Assembly (NCBI RefSeq): GCF_037893015.1
Contig: NC_133661.1
Span: 243,245,503-243,309,502, forward strand
Direction: 5' to 3'
From: Macrotis lagotis
Lineage: Eukaryota > Chordata > Mammalia > Peramelemorphia > Peramelidae
DNA: 64,000 nucleotides
Shown: positions 1-11,575 of the stretch, one piece after another
Numbering within the stretch: the stretch's first letter is position 1
Layout of the letters: every line of letters begins with the position of its first letter
Notes under the pieces: model-generated
Told to the model about the DNA's origin: nothing
Databases searched by the model: none
What the model saw: the letters and a program-made list of their open reading frames with translations, nothing else
Translations under genes and position numbers: made by a program

Positions 1-41
1 ATTTTAGTTCCTGTTCATGATTGTTTAGTGAGGGTTGGGGC

Positions 42-200
42 GGGGGGGGGGGGGGGGAGACAGAGAAAGGTAGAGAGAGGAAGAAACAGAGACAGCTAGA
101 GCTAGAGAGACAGACCCAGAAACAGAGTCAGAAGTCCAGAGACACAGATGGCAAGAAGGAGGAAGAGAGAAAGGAAGGAGGGAAGGGAAAAATTCAATCT
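42..200 (+). repeat. G-run and GA-rich tract
   Basis: Sixteen consecutive G (42-57) followed by about 140 bases of purine-rich AGAGA/GAAGGA sequence. Low complexity; open frames here are not genes. Confidence 0.9.
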
Positions 201-487
201 AAGACTTTCAATTGAAACTTAAGAGAAATAATATTTAAATGTTAACCTATTACATAATTGCATAATCATTCACAGTTGTATAGCCTCCTCTGAACAATGA
301 ATTTAGACTTAAGGAATCTTAGGGCTAGGCAGGTCCATGAATTTTTTTACCCAAAAGTTAGATCATGTTGTCATATCCAGATGAAATATATTTTTTTCAA
401 AAAAAGCCTAAAGATAACAGCAAACTCTACACATTGTTTAACACTATAGCTGATCACATCTAAGTAAGTTATTTCTTCTGGTATCAG

Positions 488-542
488 CAGGGATTGATGT
501 GGTCAAGGTCATGGTCCTCTTTGATAATAAAGGACAAAGAAG
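488..542 (+). repeat. 3' tail fragment of a tRNA-derived marsupial SINE
   Basis: GTCATGGTCCTCTTTGATAATAAAGGACAAA resembles the tail of the SINE at 53338-53650 (GTGGTCTTC... ATGAAGGAT). It is directly followed by an A/G-rich microsatellite. Confidence 0.5.
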
Positions 543-582
543 AAAAAAGAAAGAAGAATAAAGAAGAAGAAGAAGAAGAAAG
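536..582 (+). repeat. GAA-rich microsatellite
   Basis: Imperfect AAG repeats at the end of the SINE tail. Confidence 0.85.
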
Positions 583-739
583 TAATATTTACAGCAATTG
601 GTCATCTAGTTTCTTCATGAAGAGTTTTATTGATTAGGAGTTTGCAATGAAGCCCTGTATGCTTGTATAGCTATTACTTAGAAAATTTTCATTTACATGC
701 AACAGATTTATATCTTTATGCCATATGTACCTAATGGTT

Positions 740-1210
740 CTAAATCTTCTCTCTTGAGCCAAGCAAACCAAGTTCAAGTCCCCTTTCACATCACAGCCTT
801 CAAATATTTGAAGATGACATAGAATCTCAGGGTTGGAAGTATTCTCAGAAGCTATGAGGTTCAACCTGTACCTTGATTAAGAATTCCCTCTACAGGATTA
901 CTGACAAGAGTTCATCTTTGCTTGACAACCTAGTGAGAGGGAAACCATTCATCTTTCTGCAATGGATTATTCTATTACTGGATAATTGGAATTTTAGAAT
1001 TTTTTTTCTCATTTAACAAGCCTACCTCTTCTATCTCCTTCTTCTTGTTCTACCTTCTGTGGTCAGATAGAACAAATTTAATCCCTCTTCCACATGAAAG
1101 TCCTTCCAGTTCATGACTAGCTGGCATACTACCCACAAAAACTTTTCTTCTCTAGATTAAATATTTCCTGTTCTTTCATGTAAGTCTGTTAAGAGTAGGT
1201 CTCAAAACCT
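740..1210 (-). repeat. CR1/L3-like LINE 3' end fragment
   Basis: CATAGAATCTCAGGGTTGGAAG and, further on, CCCTCTTCCACATGAAAGTCCTTCC follow the arrangement of an amniote CR1/L3 3' end read on the complementary strand. Strongly diverged. Confidence 0.5.
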
Positions 1211-1930
1211 ATAGCTTCATTTTTCTAGGAAAAGTATTGAAACTGGAGGAGCACTGCAAATCACAAGCAAACTGAGAACAAGAATCTGGTTACAACTGTG
1301 TTACACAAGGCAAAAAGAGAGAAAAAGAACATTCAGATTTTTATCTGAATAAAAGGATAAAAGAAAATACAGAAAATCAGTCAAATATTTCCACACATTT
1401 TAAAGACAAAATATTCAAGTGAATTTTTATATATGTGGCATCACGCAATCTCTCTATGGTTGCTGAGAGTTTCTAGGGTTTTTTTTTTTCCAATTTTCTG
1501 CCTTAAATTTCCTTTCTTCTTTATTCATATCAAACCAAAGCCCTACAAATGAGACCAGAGTGTACATTTTCACTTCCTATGGTGTTAATCTTGCCTGTAA
1601 TAATTTTTGTCCCATGCCTTGTTTTAGGAATGTGAAAAAACAGTTCTCATTCATCATAAGATGGATGAATGAATGCATGGAAGAATGAAAAGCATTTAAT
1701 GATCTGCCAAACACTGTGTTAAGCATTAAAGATACAAATATAAAAGGGAGAGAATCCCTGTTACCGAGAAACTTACATCATAATGGGAGTATGGTGGCCA
1801 AGGAAGTCACAAAGATGGTGAGTGGCAATGGTAGTATGGATTTAATTATCTCAGAGTATAATCTGTGGTGGGGTGGAGCAGAGTTGGGGGAAGATGAAGT
1901 TGTATGGTTTGAACAATAGACTAATAGATT
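1211..1930. other. No recognisable gene or repeat
   Basis: AT-rich sequence with a nine-base T run near 1480 and ATGAATGAATG-type short repeats near 1660-1690. The open frame at 1716-1919 has no features of a protein gene. Confidence 0.5.
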
Positions 1931-1934
1931 CACA

Positions 1935-2120
1935 CATTTAAAGTGGGAAGATGATGTCAGAAGTTATTTAGCCCAAGGATTTCAGTTATAGAGGAGGAAG
2001 CCACTGTCAAAATGGTAACAATGATTTACCTAAGGTCAAATAGGTATTAAGTTACAAAGCCACAGTTTGAGAGAATGTATTTTAATCTCAAACCCAGCAT
2101 TGTTTCTTATATTATGCTGC
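1935..2120 (-). repeat. MIR-type CORE-SINE, diverged
   Basis: Reads in antisense the MIR pattern: a degraded GAGGAAGCCACTG, then ACCTAAGGTCAAATAGGTATTAAG, ending in a degraded tRNA-like head. Confidence 0.5.
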
Positions 2121-2399
2121 TTTTATGTCATTATCACACAATAATAACTTAACAAGTATTTTTAAAAGAAACTGTGGTATGTATTGAATTTAGCATTATA
2201 TTTTAGGGGAGAGAGAAGCTTAGAATTACAAAATATGAACAATTTTTGGTTTTGAATGAGACACCTCTTCTCATCCTTATCCTACCCCAACCTAACAAAG
2301 TGGAAAAGAAATATGCAATACTTGATAAGTAAAGAGATAAAATTGCTAAGGAGATTCAAGCAGTTGGCAGAAACCTGTGGTTGAGAAATCACAGAAAGT

Positions 2400-2740
2400 A
2401 GTAATAATAATAAATAACATTTATATAGCACTTACTATGTAATTGATATTATATACGTACTCTACAATTATCATTCTTGGGAAGTAAGCACTATTTTTTT
2501 TTTGGTGTTTTTTGTTTTTGTTTTTCTTTTTTCAAGACAATGGGGTTAAGTGACTTGCCTAAGGTCACACAACTAAGTAAATATTAAGTGTCTGAGACCA
2601 GATTTAAAATCAGGTCCTCCTGACTCCAGGGCTGGTGCTCTATCCACTAGGCCACCTAAGGTCACACAGCTAAAACTTGGGCCTTCTTGATTCCAGATCT
2701 GGAACTCTATTCACTATACTATCTAACTGTCCCTTAATAT
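2400..2740 (-). repeat. MIR-type CORE-SINE interrupted by a younger SINE
   Basis: The tail (AATAACATTTATATAGCACTTACTATG) lies at 2408-2440 and the head (AAGGTCACACAGCTAAAAC through ATCTAACTGTCCC) at 2658-2733. The two halves are split by the insertion at 2493-2657. Confidence 0.7.
2493..2657 (-). mobile_element. Marsupial tRNA-derived SINE (WSINE1/WALLSI-like)
   Basis: Antisense: T-rich tail, then GGGGTTAAGTGACTTGCC, a B-box-like region and GCTCTATCCACTAGGCCACCT. Nested inside an older MIR-type copy, so younger than it. Confidence 0.8.
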
Positions 2741-2744
2741 TACA

Positions 2745-3240
2745 ATATCATAGAATTTGAGTGATATTTAGTTCAGTCCATACCTAAAAAGAATTCTCAT
2801 ATACAAATAAATGGCCATTTAACCTCTGCTTCAGAATGTCTAATAAAGGGGGAACATATTACCTACTTAGACAGTCTATTCCATTTGGGGATAATCTAAT
2901 TATTAGGAAGTTTGTTTTTTCCTGGTATCAAATGAAATATTCTCCTTTGTAACTTCCACCTGTTTCTTCTATTTTTGCCCTTGGAGAGAAAAAGAGAAAA
3001 AAAATTTAAAGCCTCCTTTCCTACATGACAACTCTTCAAGTAACTGATCTCAGCTGTCACATCTCCCTCTGTCTTAGGAGTAAACAATAATGATTCATTT
3101 ATGGTTACTTCTGATTGGTCTCTTCCTACTTGGAGATTTCCCCTGATAAAGATTATTTTTGCCACCACAGGCCTTGAAACTGCTAGATGGTTTAACATCA
3201 GAAACTGATATGATTCTATCAGTGGAAAGGACATGGAAAA
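2745..3240 (-). repeat. CR1/L3-like LINE 3' end fragment
   Basis: ATCATAGAATTTGAGTGATATTTAG, TCTATTCCATTTGGGGATAATCTAATTATTAGGAAGTTT and TGTAACTTCCACCTGTTTCTTC are in the order of a CR1/L3 3' end on the minus strand. The frame at 2896-3234 is a by-product of this repeat. Confidence 0.6.
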
Positions 3241-3299
3241 AAAATGACATTAATATCTTCCTTGCTGTTGTACCCTAAGGACCAATATTTTTCCATTTA

Positions 3300-3560
3300 A
3301 CTTGCAATTGAAACCTTCTCTGTGCTCTCAGCTCCTTTAGAATGTGCGCTTCTTGAGAACAGGAAGGAGCTTCCATTCTCTTAAATCACAAAGTGCAGTG
3401 CTTTGCATTTTTTCCTTGTTGGTCAATTGTTTCAGTTGTGTTTGATTCTTTCTGCCCCCATGTGGGGTTTTTGTGGTAAAGGTATTGGAGCAGTTCACCA
3501 TTTTCTTCTCCAACTTTGCCCAGAGTAAGCATTTAATAATAATAATAAATAATAAAAAAA
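3300..3560 (+). repeat. L2 3' end interrupted by a SINE tail
   Basis: L2 text (TAGAATGTGCGCTTCTTGAG, AAAGTGCAGTGCTTTGCA) runs to about 3405 and resumes after 3522 with GAGTAAGCATTTAATAATAATAA. The insertion is described separately. Confidence 0.6.
3408..3522 (-). mobile_element. Tail of an RTE-mobilised SINE
   Basis: Antisense copy of the RTE/BovB-like tail: TCAATTGTTTCAGTTGTGTTTG, CCCATGTGGGGTTTTTGTGG and CACCATTTTCTTCTCC. It splits an L2 fragment. Confidence 0.65.
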
Positions 3561-3579
3561 TAATTGAATAATATTTGAA

Positions 3580-3715
3580 TTCACTCATTTTACAGATAAA
3601 ACAACTGAATTTCAGCGGCTAAATGACTTATCCCAAGTAGTAAGCATCAGAGATGGGATTTGAATTCAGGTCTTCTGATTTAGGAGTCAATTTTCCCCCT
3701 ACTATATTATGAACC
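3580..3715 (-). repeat. MIR-type CORE-SINE, diverged
   Basis: CATTTTACAGATAAAACAACTG, then TTGAATTCAGGTCTTCTGATT: antisense MIR. Confidence 0.65.
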
Positions 3716-3761
3716 TTCTCGAAGACATGAGTAACAAGATATGATTTTAAAAAAAAGGTAG

Positions 3762-3985
3762 ATTGGGCATAGTGGATAAAGTATGAGGTTGACATTAGGA
3801 AGACTCATATTTGGCCTTGAACACTTACTAGCTATGTGACTTTAGTAAGTCACTAAACCCTGTTTGTCTCAGCTTCCTCATCTATAAAATGAGGAAGGAA
3901 ATGGCAAACCAGGCCAGTATCTCTAACAAGAAAATCTCAAATAGGGTAACAAAGAGTCAAATACTAAAAAGACTAAACAATAAAA
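3762..3985 (+). mobile_element. tRNA-derived SINE with RTE/BovB-like tail
   Basis: Head with TAGTGGATAAAGTA, then TGTCTCAGCTTCCTCATC, GGAAATGGCAAACCAGGCC and a tail with AACAAAGAGTCAAATACT. The full-length order matches the other copies of this family in the window. Confidence 0.8.
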
Positions 3986-4021
3986 TTATCAAAAATGACT
4001 AGACCATAAACCTACTATGAA

Positions 4022-4380
4022 CTAAACACTCAAGGTGTTACCTAAAATACTTCTGAGGATTAATCCAGTGGAATATTTTAAGGAATATTTTCTCTCCCAA
4101 GGGAGAGAACTTCACCAGTAACAGAGAACAATTTCACATAGATAATTTCCCCATGAAGAAAAGTTTGCACCATAATCTTATCCAATTACTTTATTTTTTC
4201 TTTTATTCCTGGCCTCCACACATATACACTCCAATTCATCTGTCCCCAAATCCCAGATATGAGTCACATCTTGAGTCCCTTGAAAATTTATTAACAATGA
4301 CATTCTGAGAACACAAAACCATTTCCATTCAATTAAATAAACACACTGTGTTAACCTTCAGTAAAAGAAGTGGCTGTTCA
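4022..4380. other. No recognisable feature
   Basis: AT-rich, no coding or repeat signature I can support. Confidence 0.4.
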
Positions 4381-4580
4381 TTTTTATAGGTGGCCGTAAA
4401 CAGATTTCTGAGCTTCAAAAAGCCACGATCAATAAAGCTTCTGCAAACAATAATAATCTCATGCACACTCTATCGACAGCTGCTCAGAAAATATAGTTTG
4501 ATTCTGATGGGCTTGATGATTGGGCTTGCTTCCAACCTTTTGCCTCTCACTAAGCTAATGTCAAAGTGTCAAGATAATGC
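4381..4580. other. Single-copy-looking segment
   Basis: Less AT-rich sequence without SINE or LINE signature, containing AGCTGCTCAGAAAATATAG. It could be a conserved non-coding element. The 139-codon frame at 4390-4809 runs on into a SINE and looks fortuitous. Confidence 0.25.
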
Positions 4581-4804
4581 CTGTCTAAGAGAGAATTCTG
4601 CAGTAGCATCTCCTAGGGGACTTGAGTTCAGAGAGTCTGTTTTACAGGCCAGTGGAGGGAAAGAGTGGTCTACTTGGAAGAGGATCTTAAAAACACAGTA
4701 CACTCCCCTCCTCAACTCCCACCTAGTGTTGTGTGTTACCCTCAGAAAGAGGAGAGAAATCATCATTATCTTATTGTCTCTCACACAGACAACAATGGAA
4801 GGAC

Positions 4805-5010
4805 TCTAGTTGACACAGCAGATAGAGAGAGATGGACCTGGAATCAAGAAGAATCAAGTTTGAACCCTCAGGCCTCAGACATTTGCTGTGTGTTACTGAG
4901 CAAGTCACTAGAATCAGTTTCCCCATCTTTAAAATAGTTCTAATAACACCTACCCCTCAGAAGTATTGTGCCAATAAAATAAGATTATGTACATAAAGCA
5001 CTTTTAAAAA
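4805..5010 (+). repeat. MIR-type SINE
   Basis: GACACAGCAGATAGAGAGAG head, GAATCAAGTTTGAACCC B-box, CAGTTTCCCCATCTTTAAAA and a CORE-like tail ending TAAAGCACTTTTA. Confidence 0.7.
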
Positions 5011-5319
5011 TATGACACAGGAGTCAGAATTGTATGAGAGCCCAGTGGTCATCTAGTCTAACCCATCTCCATTATAGTGGACATAACAAGTGAATAAACA
5101 GCCTCTGGAAGTCGATGGTCAATTTGGTGAAGAAGTGTAGGGAACAGTAGAAAGTGTGCTGATCTGATAATTGAGTACGATTGGGTTCCCTCAGGAAATG
5201 GTGAACCTGGACAGGGCTGATCAATCCAAGGCAAAGAGGCATCTCCAGGTAGGCAAGGTGTTGATTTCACTTCCAAATCACTTAACTCTCTGGACTCTTT
5301 CACCTCATCCTTAGTGACC

Positions 5320-5503
5320 CCCCTTTCTTTACTCTCCTTCTCCCTCTTGTTGCTGTTCTCCCACCCCTCACCAGCTTTTCAGCACTCCCCCTCCATGTTT
5401 TGTCTTTATTAAAATGATTAGAATAAAAACCTTAAAAGCATGGACGATTTTATTTTCTTGTATCTATATTACCAGAACTCAGACTGCCGCTTAATAAATG
5501 CTG
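5320..5503 (+). repeat. L2 3' end fragment
   Basis: CTTTACTCTCC...AAAAGCATGGACGATTTTATTTTC and CTTAATAAATGCTG are the diagnostic end of L2. Confidence 0.6.
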
Positions 5504-5507
5504 CTCT

Positions 5508-5510
5508 ATC

Positions 5511-5557
<47 letters not shown>

Positions 5558-5725
5558 ATCTTTCTTTCTGACTTTCTAAGTATTTATCTAAATGTCTAAC
5601 TTTCTATTTATGTATCTATCTGTCATCAACTCACCTATCAATCTATTCCTATACCTATCTAATTGTCCTTCTACTTATTTACCTATGTATTTACCTACCT
5701 ATCTTCCTGTCTATCTATTGCTTCT
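5508..5725 (+). repeat. ATCT tetranucleotide microsatellite
   Basis: Near-perfect ATCT units to 5560, then imperfect ATCT/ACCT/TTCT derivatives to about 5725. Confidence 0.95.
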
Positions 5726-5997
5726 TAAAGTCTCCAAGATGGTCAAACCCATCAGTACTCAAGGTAACCCAATCTATTTTTGAATAGTTTCAATTTAGGA
5801 AGATTTTTAGGAGTCACTGAGTCACTTTTATAATTCTGTTTAAGACTGGTTCTTGGGGACTCTGGAAAACCCTGGTGAAAGATATGGGTAACCAAGAAAA
5901 AAAATAACTACCAAGCCTTGTGTAAAATTCTGATGCAACATAATGCCTGGTCTGATACAACTCTTAGAATTTTAATGTAGCATAGAGATCAAAAGTA

Positions 5998-6232
5998 GGT
6001 CAGCTAGGTAGTACAGTAGATGAAACAAATCCTGGAATTAGAAAGACTCAAATCCAGCCATAGACCCTTACTAGCTCTATGTCCCTGGCAATTCACTCAA
6101 CTATGTTTGCCTCAGTTTCCTCATCTGTAAAATTTATTGGATAAGGAAGTGGTAAGCCACACCAGTATCTTTGCCAAGAAAACCCCAAATGGGGTCACAG
6201 AAAATTGAACACAACTAAGACACAACAAGAGA
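5998..6232 (+). mobile_element. tRNA-derived SINE with RTE/BovB-like tail
   Basis: GGTCAGCTAGGTAGTACAG head, TGCCTCAGTTTCCTCATC, then ACCCCAAATGGGGTCACAG and a tail with GAACACAACTAAGACAC. Confidence 0.85.
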
Positions 6233-6239
6233 CCAAAGT

Positions 6240-6715
6240 GTTATGTCCTTTTCCCTGCCTATTCCTTGAGTGTAGTAAAAAAGATTATAGTCCACTAGAG
6301 AATGGTGGCACAGAGTACCAACCTTAGAATGAAGAAGATTTGGATTCAAATTCTATCTCTGATCCTGTGTAAGCCTGCTTCTTGGAAACACAACTATTAT
6401 TCAAGTGACCACTTTGAAGTTTGGGAACCAAGAGGTTGAAGAGATCCATGAGACTTAACTTGGAATTTATAGTAATCAAGAAATTTTGCTACACTTTCAA
6501 AGGATGGTTACCAAGGGTTATCAAATATTTCAAAGACTTCAAGAAACATAAAAATCTTTAAGATATTGGCAAAAGATACTTAATTCAGCTCAAACCATTA
6601 AATTTTAGAAAATGACTTATTTGTTACAGGATATTTCCTCAATTTGTTCAGTGTTGATTAGTCAGGAAACTAAGTGGGTGTGAGAGCAGAGAAAATTTTC
6701 ATATCCAATTGTCTT

Positions 6716-6718
<3 letters not shown>
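6240..6718. other. No recognisable feature
   Basis: A weak SINE head may begin at 6300 (GAATGGTGGCACAGAGTACC), but it is not supported beyond 6380. Confidence 0.35.

Positions 6719-6720
<2 letters not shown>

Positions 6721-6792
<72 letters not shown>
6721..6792 (+). repeat. (CT)n microsatellite
   Basis: Thirty-six uninterrupted CT units. Confidence 0.98.
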
Positions 6793-6796
<4 letters not shown>

Positions 6797-7493
6797 ATAG
6801 CCCTAAATGCCTCCTGAATGGGGATTAGAAACTTAAAGACTAGGGAATTATAGAGGGAATTTTGACACATAGTACTAGAAAAGAATCATTTTAAGAGTCA
6901 TCTGAGTCTTGAGGACTGAAGGACATGGAATATAAACCTTTCATTATAATATTTTGGGGAGTAGATTTCCCAATTAAACTTTCCTCTACTTCCTTTCCAA
7001 TCTTACCTTTCATCTTCCCAGGGTGTGAGAAGGGTCTTGATCTTAAGTCAGAAACCTGAATTTCAAGTTCCAGATACAACATTTACTATGTTGTAATTCT
7101 GTAATCTGACTAGATTAAAGGATTTTTTTCACTGGAAGGGACTTTAGAAATAATTTAGTCCAGATCTATCAATTTATATATGAGGAAAGACTAGCAGATA
7201 CAGTATTTAAACCCAGATCTTTTGCTTCCATTTTCAATTATGTTTTCACTGCAACCAAGATTCAATTTATCCTTACAAGTCTTAGTTTTCTCCTCAGTAA
7301 AATACATATAATAATACTCAAACCTCCTACCTCATAGAAATCATATACATGTGAGCTACTGCCATTAATTCTTAAGACAACATGCATCTAAAATAAATCT
7401 TCTAAACCTGTTTTTTTTTCTTGTAGAATATGCCTTCTAGTGAGGCTTATGAACTCTTTCTCAGAATATACATTTTTTAAAAAAATGATCCAT

Positions 7494-7639
7494 ATTGGGG
7501 CAGCTAGACAGCACAGTGGATAGAGCACCAGCCCTGGAGTCAGCCCTGGGTTCAAATCCAGCCTCAGACACTTAGTAATTACCTAGCTGTGTGGCCTTGG
7601 GCAAGCCACTTAACCCTATTACCTTGCAAAAAACTAACA
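7494..7639 (+). mobile_element. Marsupial tRNA-derived SINE with target-site duplication
   Basis: Full copy: GGGGCAGCTAGACAGCACAG start, A and B boxes, CCTTGGGCAAGCCACTTAA and an A-rich end. A 15-base target-site duplication AAAAAAATGATCCAT flanks it at 7479-7493 and 7640-7654. Confidence 0.93.
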
Positions 7640-7654
7640 AAAAAAATGATCCAT

Positions 7655-8594
7655 AATGAAAAGGTAAAATTTCAATTAAGAACTCAGTGAAAATAAAGAT
7701 GAAATGTTTTCCCACTTATACATTCAAATCTATCCAGGGATCCCTTGGTAGATTCTTAGAACCAAAGATAAGAACCCATGATCTTAAACCTTTGAGATAG
7801 TATTACCAGTAACATATCTACCACAACATCTTATACCAATCTGCCTCTGATTTAATTCATGTTTTTAAGTACCATTTCCCATGGCTTTAAAAGAAAGCAA
7901 GTATTTTACCACCTGGATGTCTTTGGTTTGTATTTATCACATAACAGCATTGATCCTAATGAGTTCATTTTCCATGTGTGGAGATCTTATATAGACTTCC
8001 AGAGGAGTCCAATTGTAACTCAGTATTAGTGAAATCAATCATTAAAACAAATTGCTACCTCCAACCTTCTCATCAAAATCCATGCAACAAGCCTAGAGGG
8101 ATAAAGCTTTCGTTCTTTAGCTTCATTCTCACATCATCTTTAAATATGCTGAAAGAGACTATTTCATAGCTAGCAGTAAGGTAATTCATTTATGTCTCCC
8201 CTGTGCTAGTATCCTATCATTCTGTAGTCTGTCCATCCATGTCCAAGTGTTTACAACATAGTAATCACCTCCTCTGAAAGCCATTTATTGTTAAATGAAG
8301 CACACTGGGGAAGGTAGCAATGTCTGAAAGCAGTAATTGTTCTGCATCAAAAAGCAGTATCAGATTCCACTCCCCTGCTATGCTCTAAAACCAAACTCAT
8401 CAAGGAAAAGAAGGTAGTTTTCAAATGAAATCCATATTTAAGATTTAGGAGCATATTGAAGGCTTCCATGAGAGGTCATTTAACAACAATTTTAGTTGTT
8501 ATTTTTTTAACACTCTACTTCAGGGCTTAGCCATTCATTGGCACCCCATATTACCTTTCCCTCCAGCAACTGCAAGGGCTCCTAAAAAAACATA
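7655..8594. other. No recognisable gene or repeat
   Basis: AT-rich unannotated sequence. Confidence 0.4.
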
Positions 8595-8599
8595 TAATC

Positions 8600-8735
8600 T
8601 GATTCTCTATTCATACAGATGAGGAATCTGAGACCTATAGAAGTAAAATGACTTTCCCAAGATGATACAAATAGGAAATGGCAAAGTTGGGATTTAAACC
8701 CACGCCCTTTCCAGTAGACTACATATGTCCCCATG
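8600..8735 (-). repeat. MIR-type SINE fragment
   Basis: CAGATGAGGAATCTGAGACC, TTTCCCAAGATGATACAAATAGG and a GGATTTAAACCCACGCCCTTTCC head are antisense MIR. Confidence 0.6.
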
Positions 8736-8789
8736 GGTTCCACAAGCTAACCTAAAGACATAAATAGCAATGGAATTGTGGAGGTGGGG

Positions 8790-9270
8790 GTGAAAGGAAG
8801 AAAAAGAAGAGTGAAAAAGAAAGGGAAGGAGTAAAAGAGAAATATAGGGGTGGATAGAGACAGAAGAAATGAGAGAGAGGGAGAAGGGGAGAATGGGTAA
8901 GGAGGGAAGCAGAGAGAGAAGGAATAAGGGGAGAGAGAGAGGGGGAGGGGGAGGGGAGAGGGAGGGGGAGAGGGAGAGGGAGAGCAACAGGGGAGAGGAG
9001 GAGAGGGAGAGGGGAGGGGAAGAGGGAGAGGGAGAGGGGGAGGGGAAAAGGGAGAGGGGAGGGAAAGAGGGAGAGGGAGAGGGGGAGGGGAAGAGGGAGA
9101 GGGGAGAGGGAGAGGAAAAGAGGGAGAGGGGGAGGGAGAGGGGAAGGGAAAGAGGGAGAGGGGGAGGGAAAGAGGGAGAGGGAGAGGGAGAGGGAGAGGG
9201 AGAGGGAAAGAGGGAGAGGGGGAGGGAAAGAGGGAGAGGGAGAGGGAGGGGGGGAGAACAGGTAGGGAAG
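8790..9270 (+). repeat. Homopurine GGGAGA minisatellite
   Basis: Almost uninterrupted purine strand of variable GGGAGA, GGGGGA and AAGAGGGAGAGG units. All long open frames on both strands here (Arg/Glu/Gly-rich on +, Ser/Pro/Leu-rich on -) are repeat translations, not genes. Confidence 0.97.
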
Positions 9271-9309
9271 GAGAGACAAAATGACAGAGATAATTCATAT
9301 TTATGCTAT

Positions 9310-9420
9310 ACAAGAGGCAGAATGGCATAGGACACTGTCTTTGTAGTTCAAAAGATCTGGGTTCACATCCCACTTCGGTCACACACTGACTGGGTGAACC
9401 TGGGCAAATGACAAGGAATT
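9310..9420 (+). repeat. MIR-type SINE head
   Basis: AGGCAGAATGGCATAGGAC, GATCTGGGTTCACATCCC (B box) and GAACCTGGGCAAATGAC. Confidence 0.6.
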
Positions 9421-9479
9421 CCAGACAACTCTCAAAAAATGCATGTTGTAAAAAAAGGAGTTTCTGCATTGGCAAAATT

Positions 9480-10525
9480 GAGTTACTGAATAGGAGGTAC
9501 TTGCCTAGTGAAAGAGAAGCATCTACTTACTATGAGGCTGCTTCACTAGCTACTCCTGAACGGGCAACAGTTTAGGGTAGAGTGTTAGTAAAGATAAACT
9601 TCTACCTAGAAATAAGAATCTAATCCCTAAGGTTTAGGAGGAAAGTCAAGAAAGACACCTTAAATGTTCACAGGGAGCATAGGTTGTTGCTCAGGCAGAT
9701 CTTATCTGAAAACCTTTCACCTTGTACTTATCACTAAAATATTTCATCTGATCTGTTTAAGAAATACAAAGGCCTGAAACAAATCTGCAAACTAGGAAGG
9801 TATGGTTCCCAAGGAGCTTGATATTAAAATCTGATGTTCTGCCCAAGAAGTTTTATCACTTATCTCTATATAGTTTTGTTTAATCCTCTTTAAGCTTAAA
9901 ATAACTAAGAATTACTGAATCTTCTTACTTGTTTCTACCTCCTTAATATATTTGGGATTTTTTCTGTTTGAATTTAGCTTCCTAACTATCCTAGTAAAAA
10001 TTTGAAACATAACAAAAACATTTTTTTAAAAATGTAACAAATAGATCAGGAAAAACGACACCAATAAGATTATACAAGTGTCCATGCAACTCTAGGTAGT
10101 ATGGACAGTCACTTAGGAAAAAAAATCCCCTAACTCTCATAATTCATGATATTGTTATCATACTGTAATTATAATTATGGGTCCGGATGAAAATGAATTG
10201 CTAGGAGTTGTGTGGCATTTTAGAAAACCTACTGACAACAGAAAGGAACTTTACTTCTATCTCTGCCATTTACCAGCTTTGTTTCTATGGATAGGTCTTT
10301 AATTTCTCTAATCTCCAGTTTTCTCTTTTGTGCCTGCGCCATCAGACTATTATGGGAGACATTTGAGGTCATCAATGCAAACCACTTTGCCAAACTTACA
10401 GTGCTGTTTTGTTTCATTTTATTGAACTTGAGACTACAGAGTTCCATATGAAGGACTTTTACCACTTGAAGGTTAACATTTTTGGATATCTGGATCCTGA
10501 CAGGTTACCGTACAACATTTCCAAC
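9480..10525. other. No recognisable gene or repeat
   Basis: AT-rich sequence with short A and T runs. The open frames here lack family features. Confidence 0.4.
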
Positions 10526-10529
10526 TTAT

Positions 10530-10735
10530 TCTCTGGCATGCTCCATCTTGACACTGTGGCTGCTTCACCTCTGTTGGTACTGCTCCTTCCTTTCCTTCTT
10601 CCTGCTTCCTCAATCCTCTCTTTTGTTTTATCTTCTCCTCATAAATTGTAAGTTCCTTGAGGGAAGGGAATGTCTTGTTTACTTATTTCTATGTCCCAAA
10701 TACTTTAATAAATTCTCTGTATATCTGTAAAGCAG
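10530..10735 (+). repeat. L2 3' end fragment
   Basis: AATTGTAAGTTCCTTGAGGG, AATGTCTTGTTTACTTATTTC and TTTAATAAATTCTC are the L2 terminal region; the frames at 10409-10730 overlap it. Confidence 0.75.
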
Positions 10736-11347
10736 TCTATTTTTTGAGTGAACCCAGGTATTCTTGAATCCAAGATCATAGCTATCTACTCTGCCAAGCT
10801 GTCTTTCTTTCAATGCTATATGTCAATTAATATTTAATTCCATATATGAGTACAGTTTTCCTTTCACATTGCATTTTTCCCATTGCAGTTTTGAAATATC
10901 ACATGTAGATATAAAAAATAAAATGGGAATTTTGAGGGAGTTTTGCAGAAGCCACAAATGACATGTAAAGACCAGCAAACAACACAGAGTCTATGACCAA
11001 ATATTTAACCCAAATTTAAGAATAAGCACCCCATAAAATAAAAAGAAAAAAATTCATACTTCTCAGCTATAAAGGGAGGACCAAAAACTTTACATGAATT
11101 TTCTAGAGGGTAATGTGGAAGGGATAATTGTATTTTACATATATCCATGCAAGCATAAAGTAAATTTAAACATAATATTCATAAGATTATAGAACTGTAA
11201 CCTTAAAGATCATTCAATGAAATCTTAATTGTTTATATTTTATTAATAAATAAAACAAGCATTTATTAAGTACATACTGAACAAATTTATATAAACAATA
11301 AGTGGCAGAGTCAGGATCTGAACTTAGGTTCTCTGATGTCAAAAAAA

Positions 11348-11575
11348 AGGGTCAGCTAGGTGGTACAATGGACAGAGCACAGGGCCTGGAGACAGGAAAA
11401 CATCTTCATGACATTTATTAGCTATGTGATCATGGGCAAATCTCTTAATTCTGTTTGCTTCAGTTTCCTCATCTATAAAAATGATCTAGAGAAGGAAATA
11501 GCAAAACATTCCAATATCTCTGCTAAGAAAACCTCAAATGGGATCATAAGGAAAAAACAAAAGATGGACAATTTT
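11348..11575 (+). mobile_element. tRNA-derived SINE with RTE/BovB-like tail
   Basis: GGTCAGCTAGGTGGTACAATG head, CTTCAGTTTCCTCATCTATA, GAGAAGGAAATAGCAAAAC and CTCAAATGGGATCATAAGG. Confidence 0.85.

Noticed and set aside
4390-4809. 139-codon plus-strand frame
   Set aside because: Runs from single-copy-looking DNA into a SINE; no domain, no splice context, and overlapped by frames on both strands.
5508-5725. Regular short repeats considered as a CRISPR-like array
   Set aside because: A simple ATCT microsatellite in vertebrate DNA with no spacers.
8694-9475. Long open frames on both strands (up to 242 codons)
   Set aside because: They translate a homopurine minisatellite into Pro/Ser/Leu or Gly/Glu/Arg repeats; no independent coding signal.
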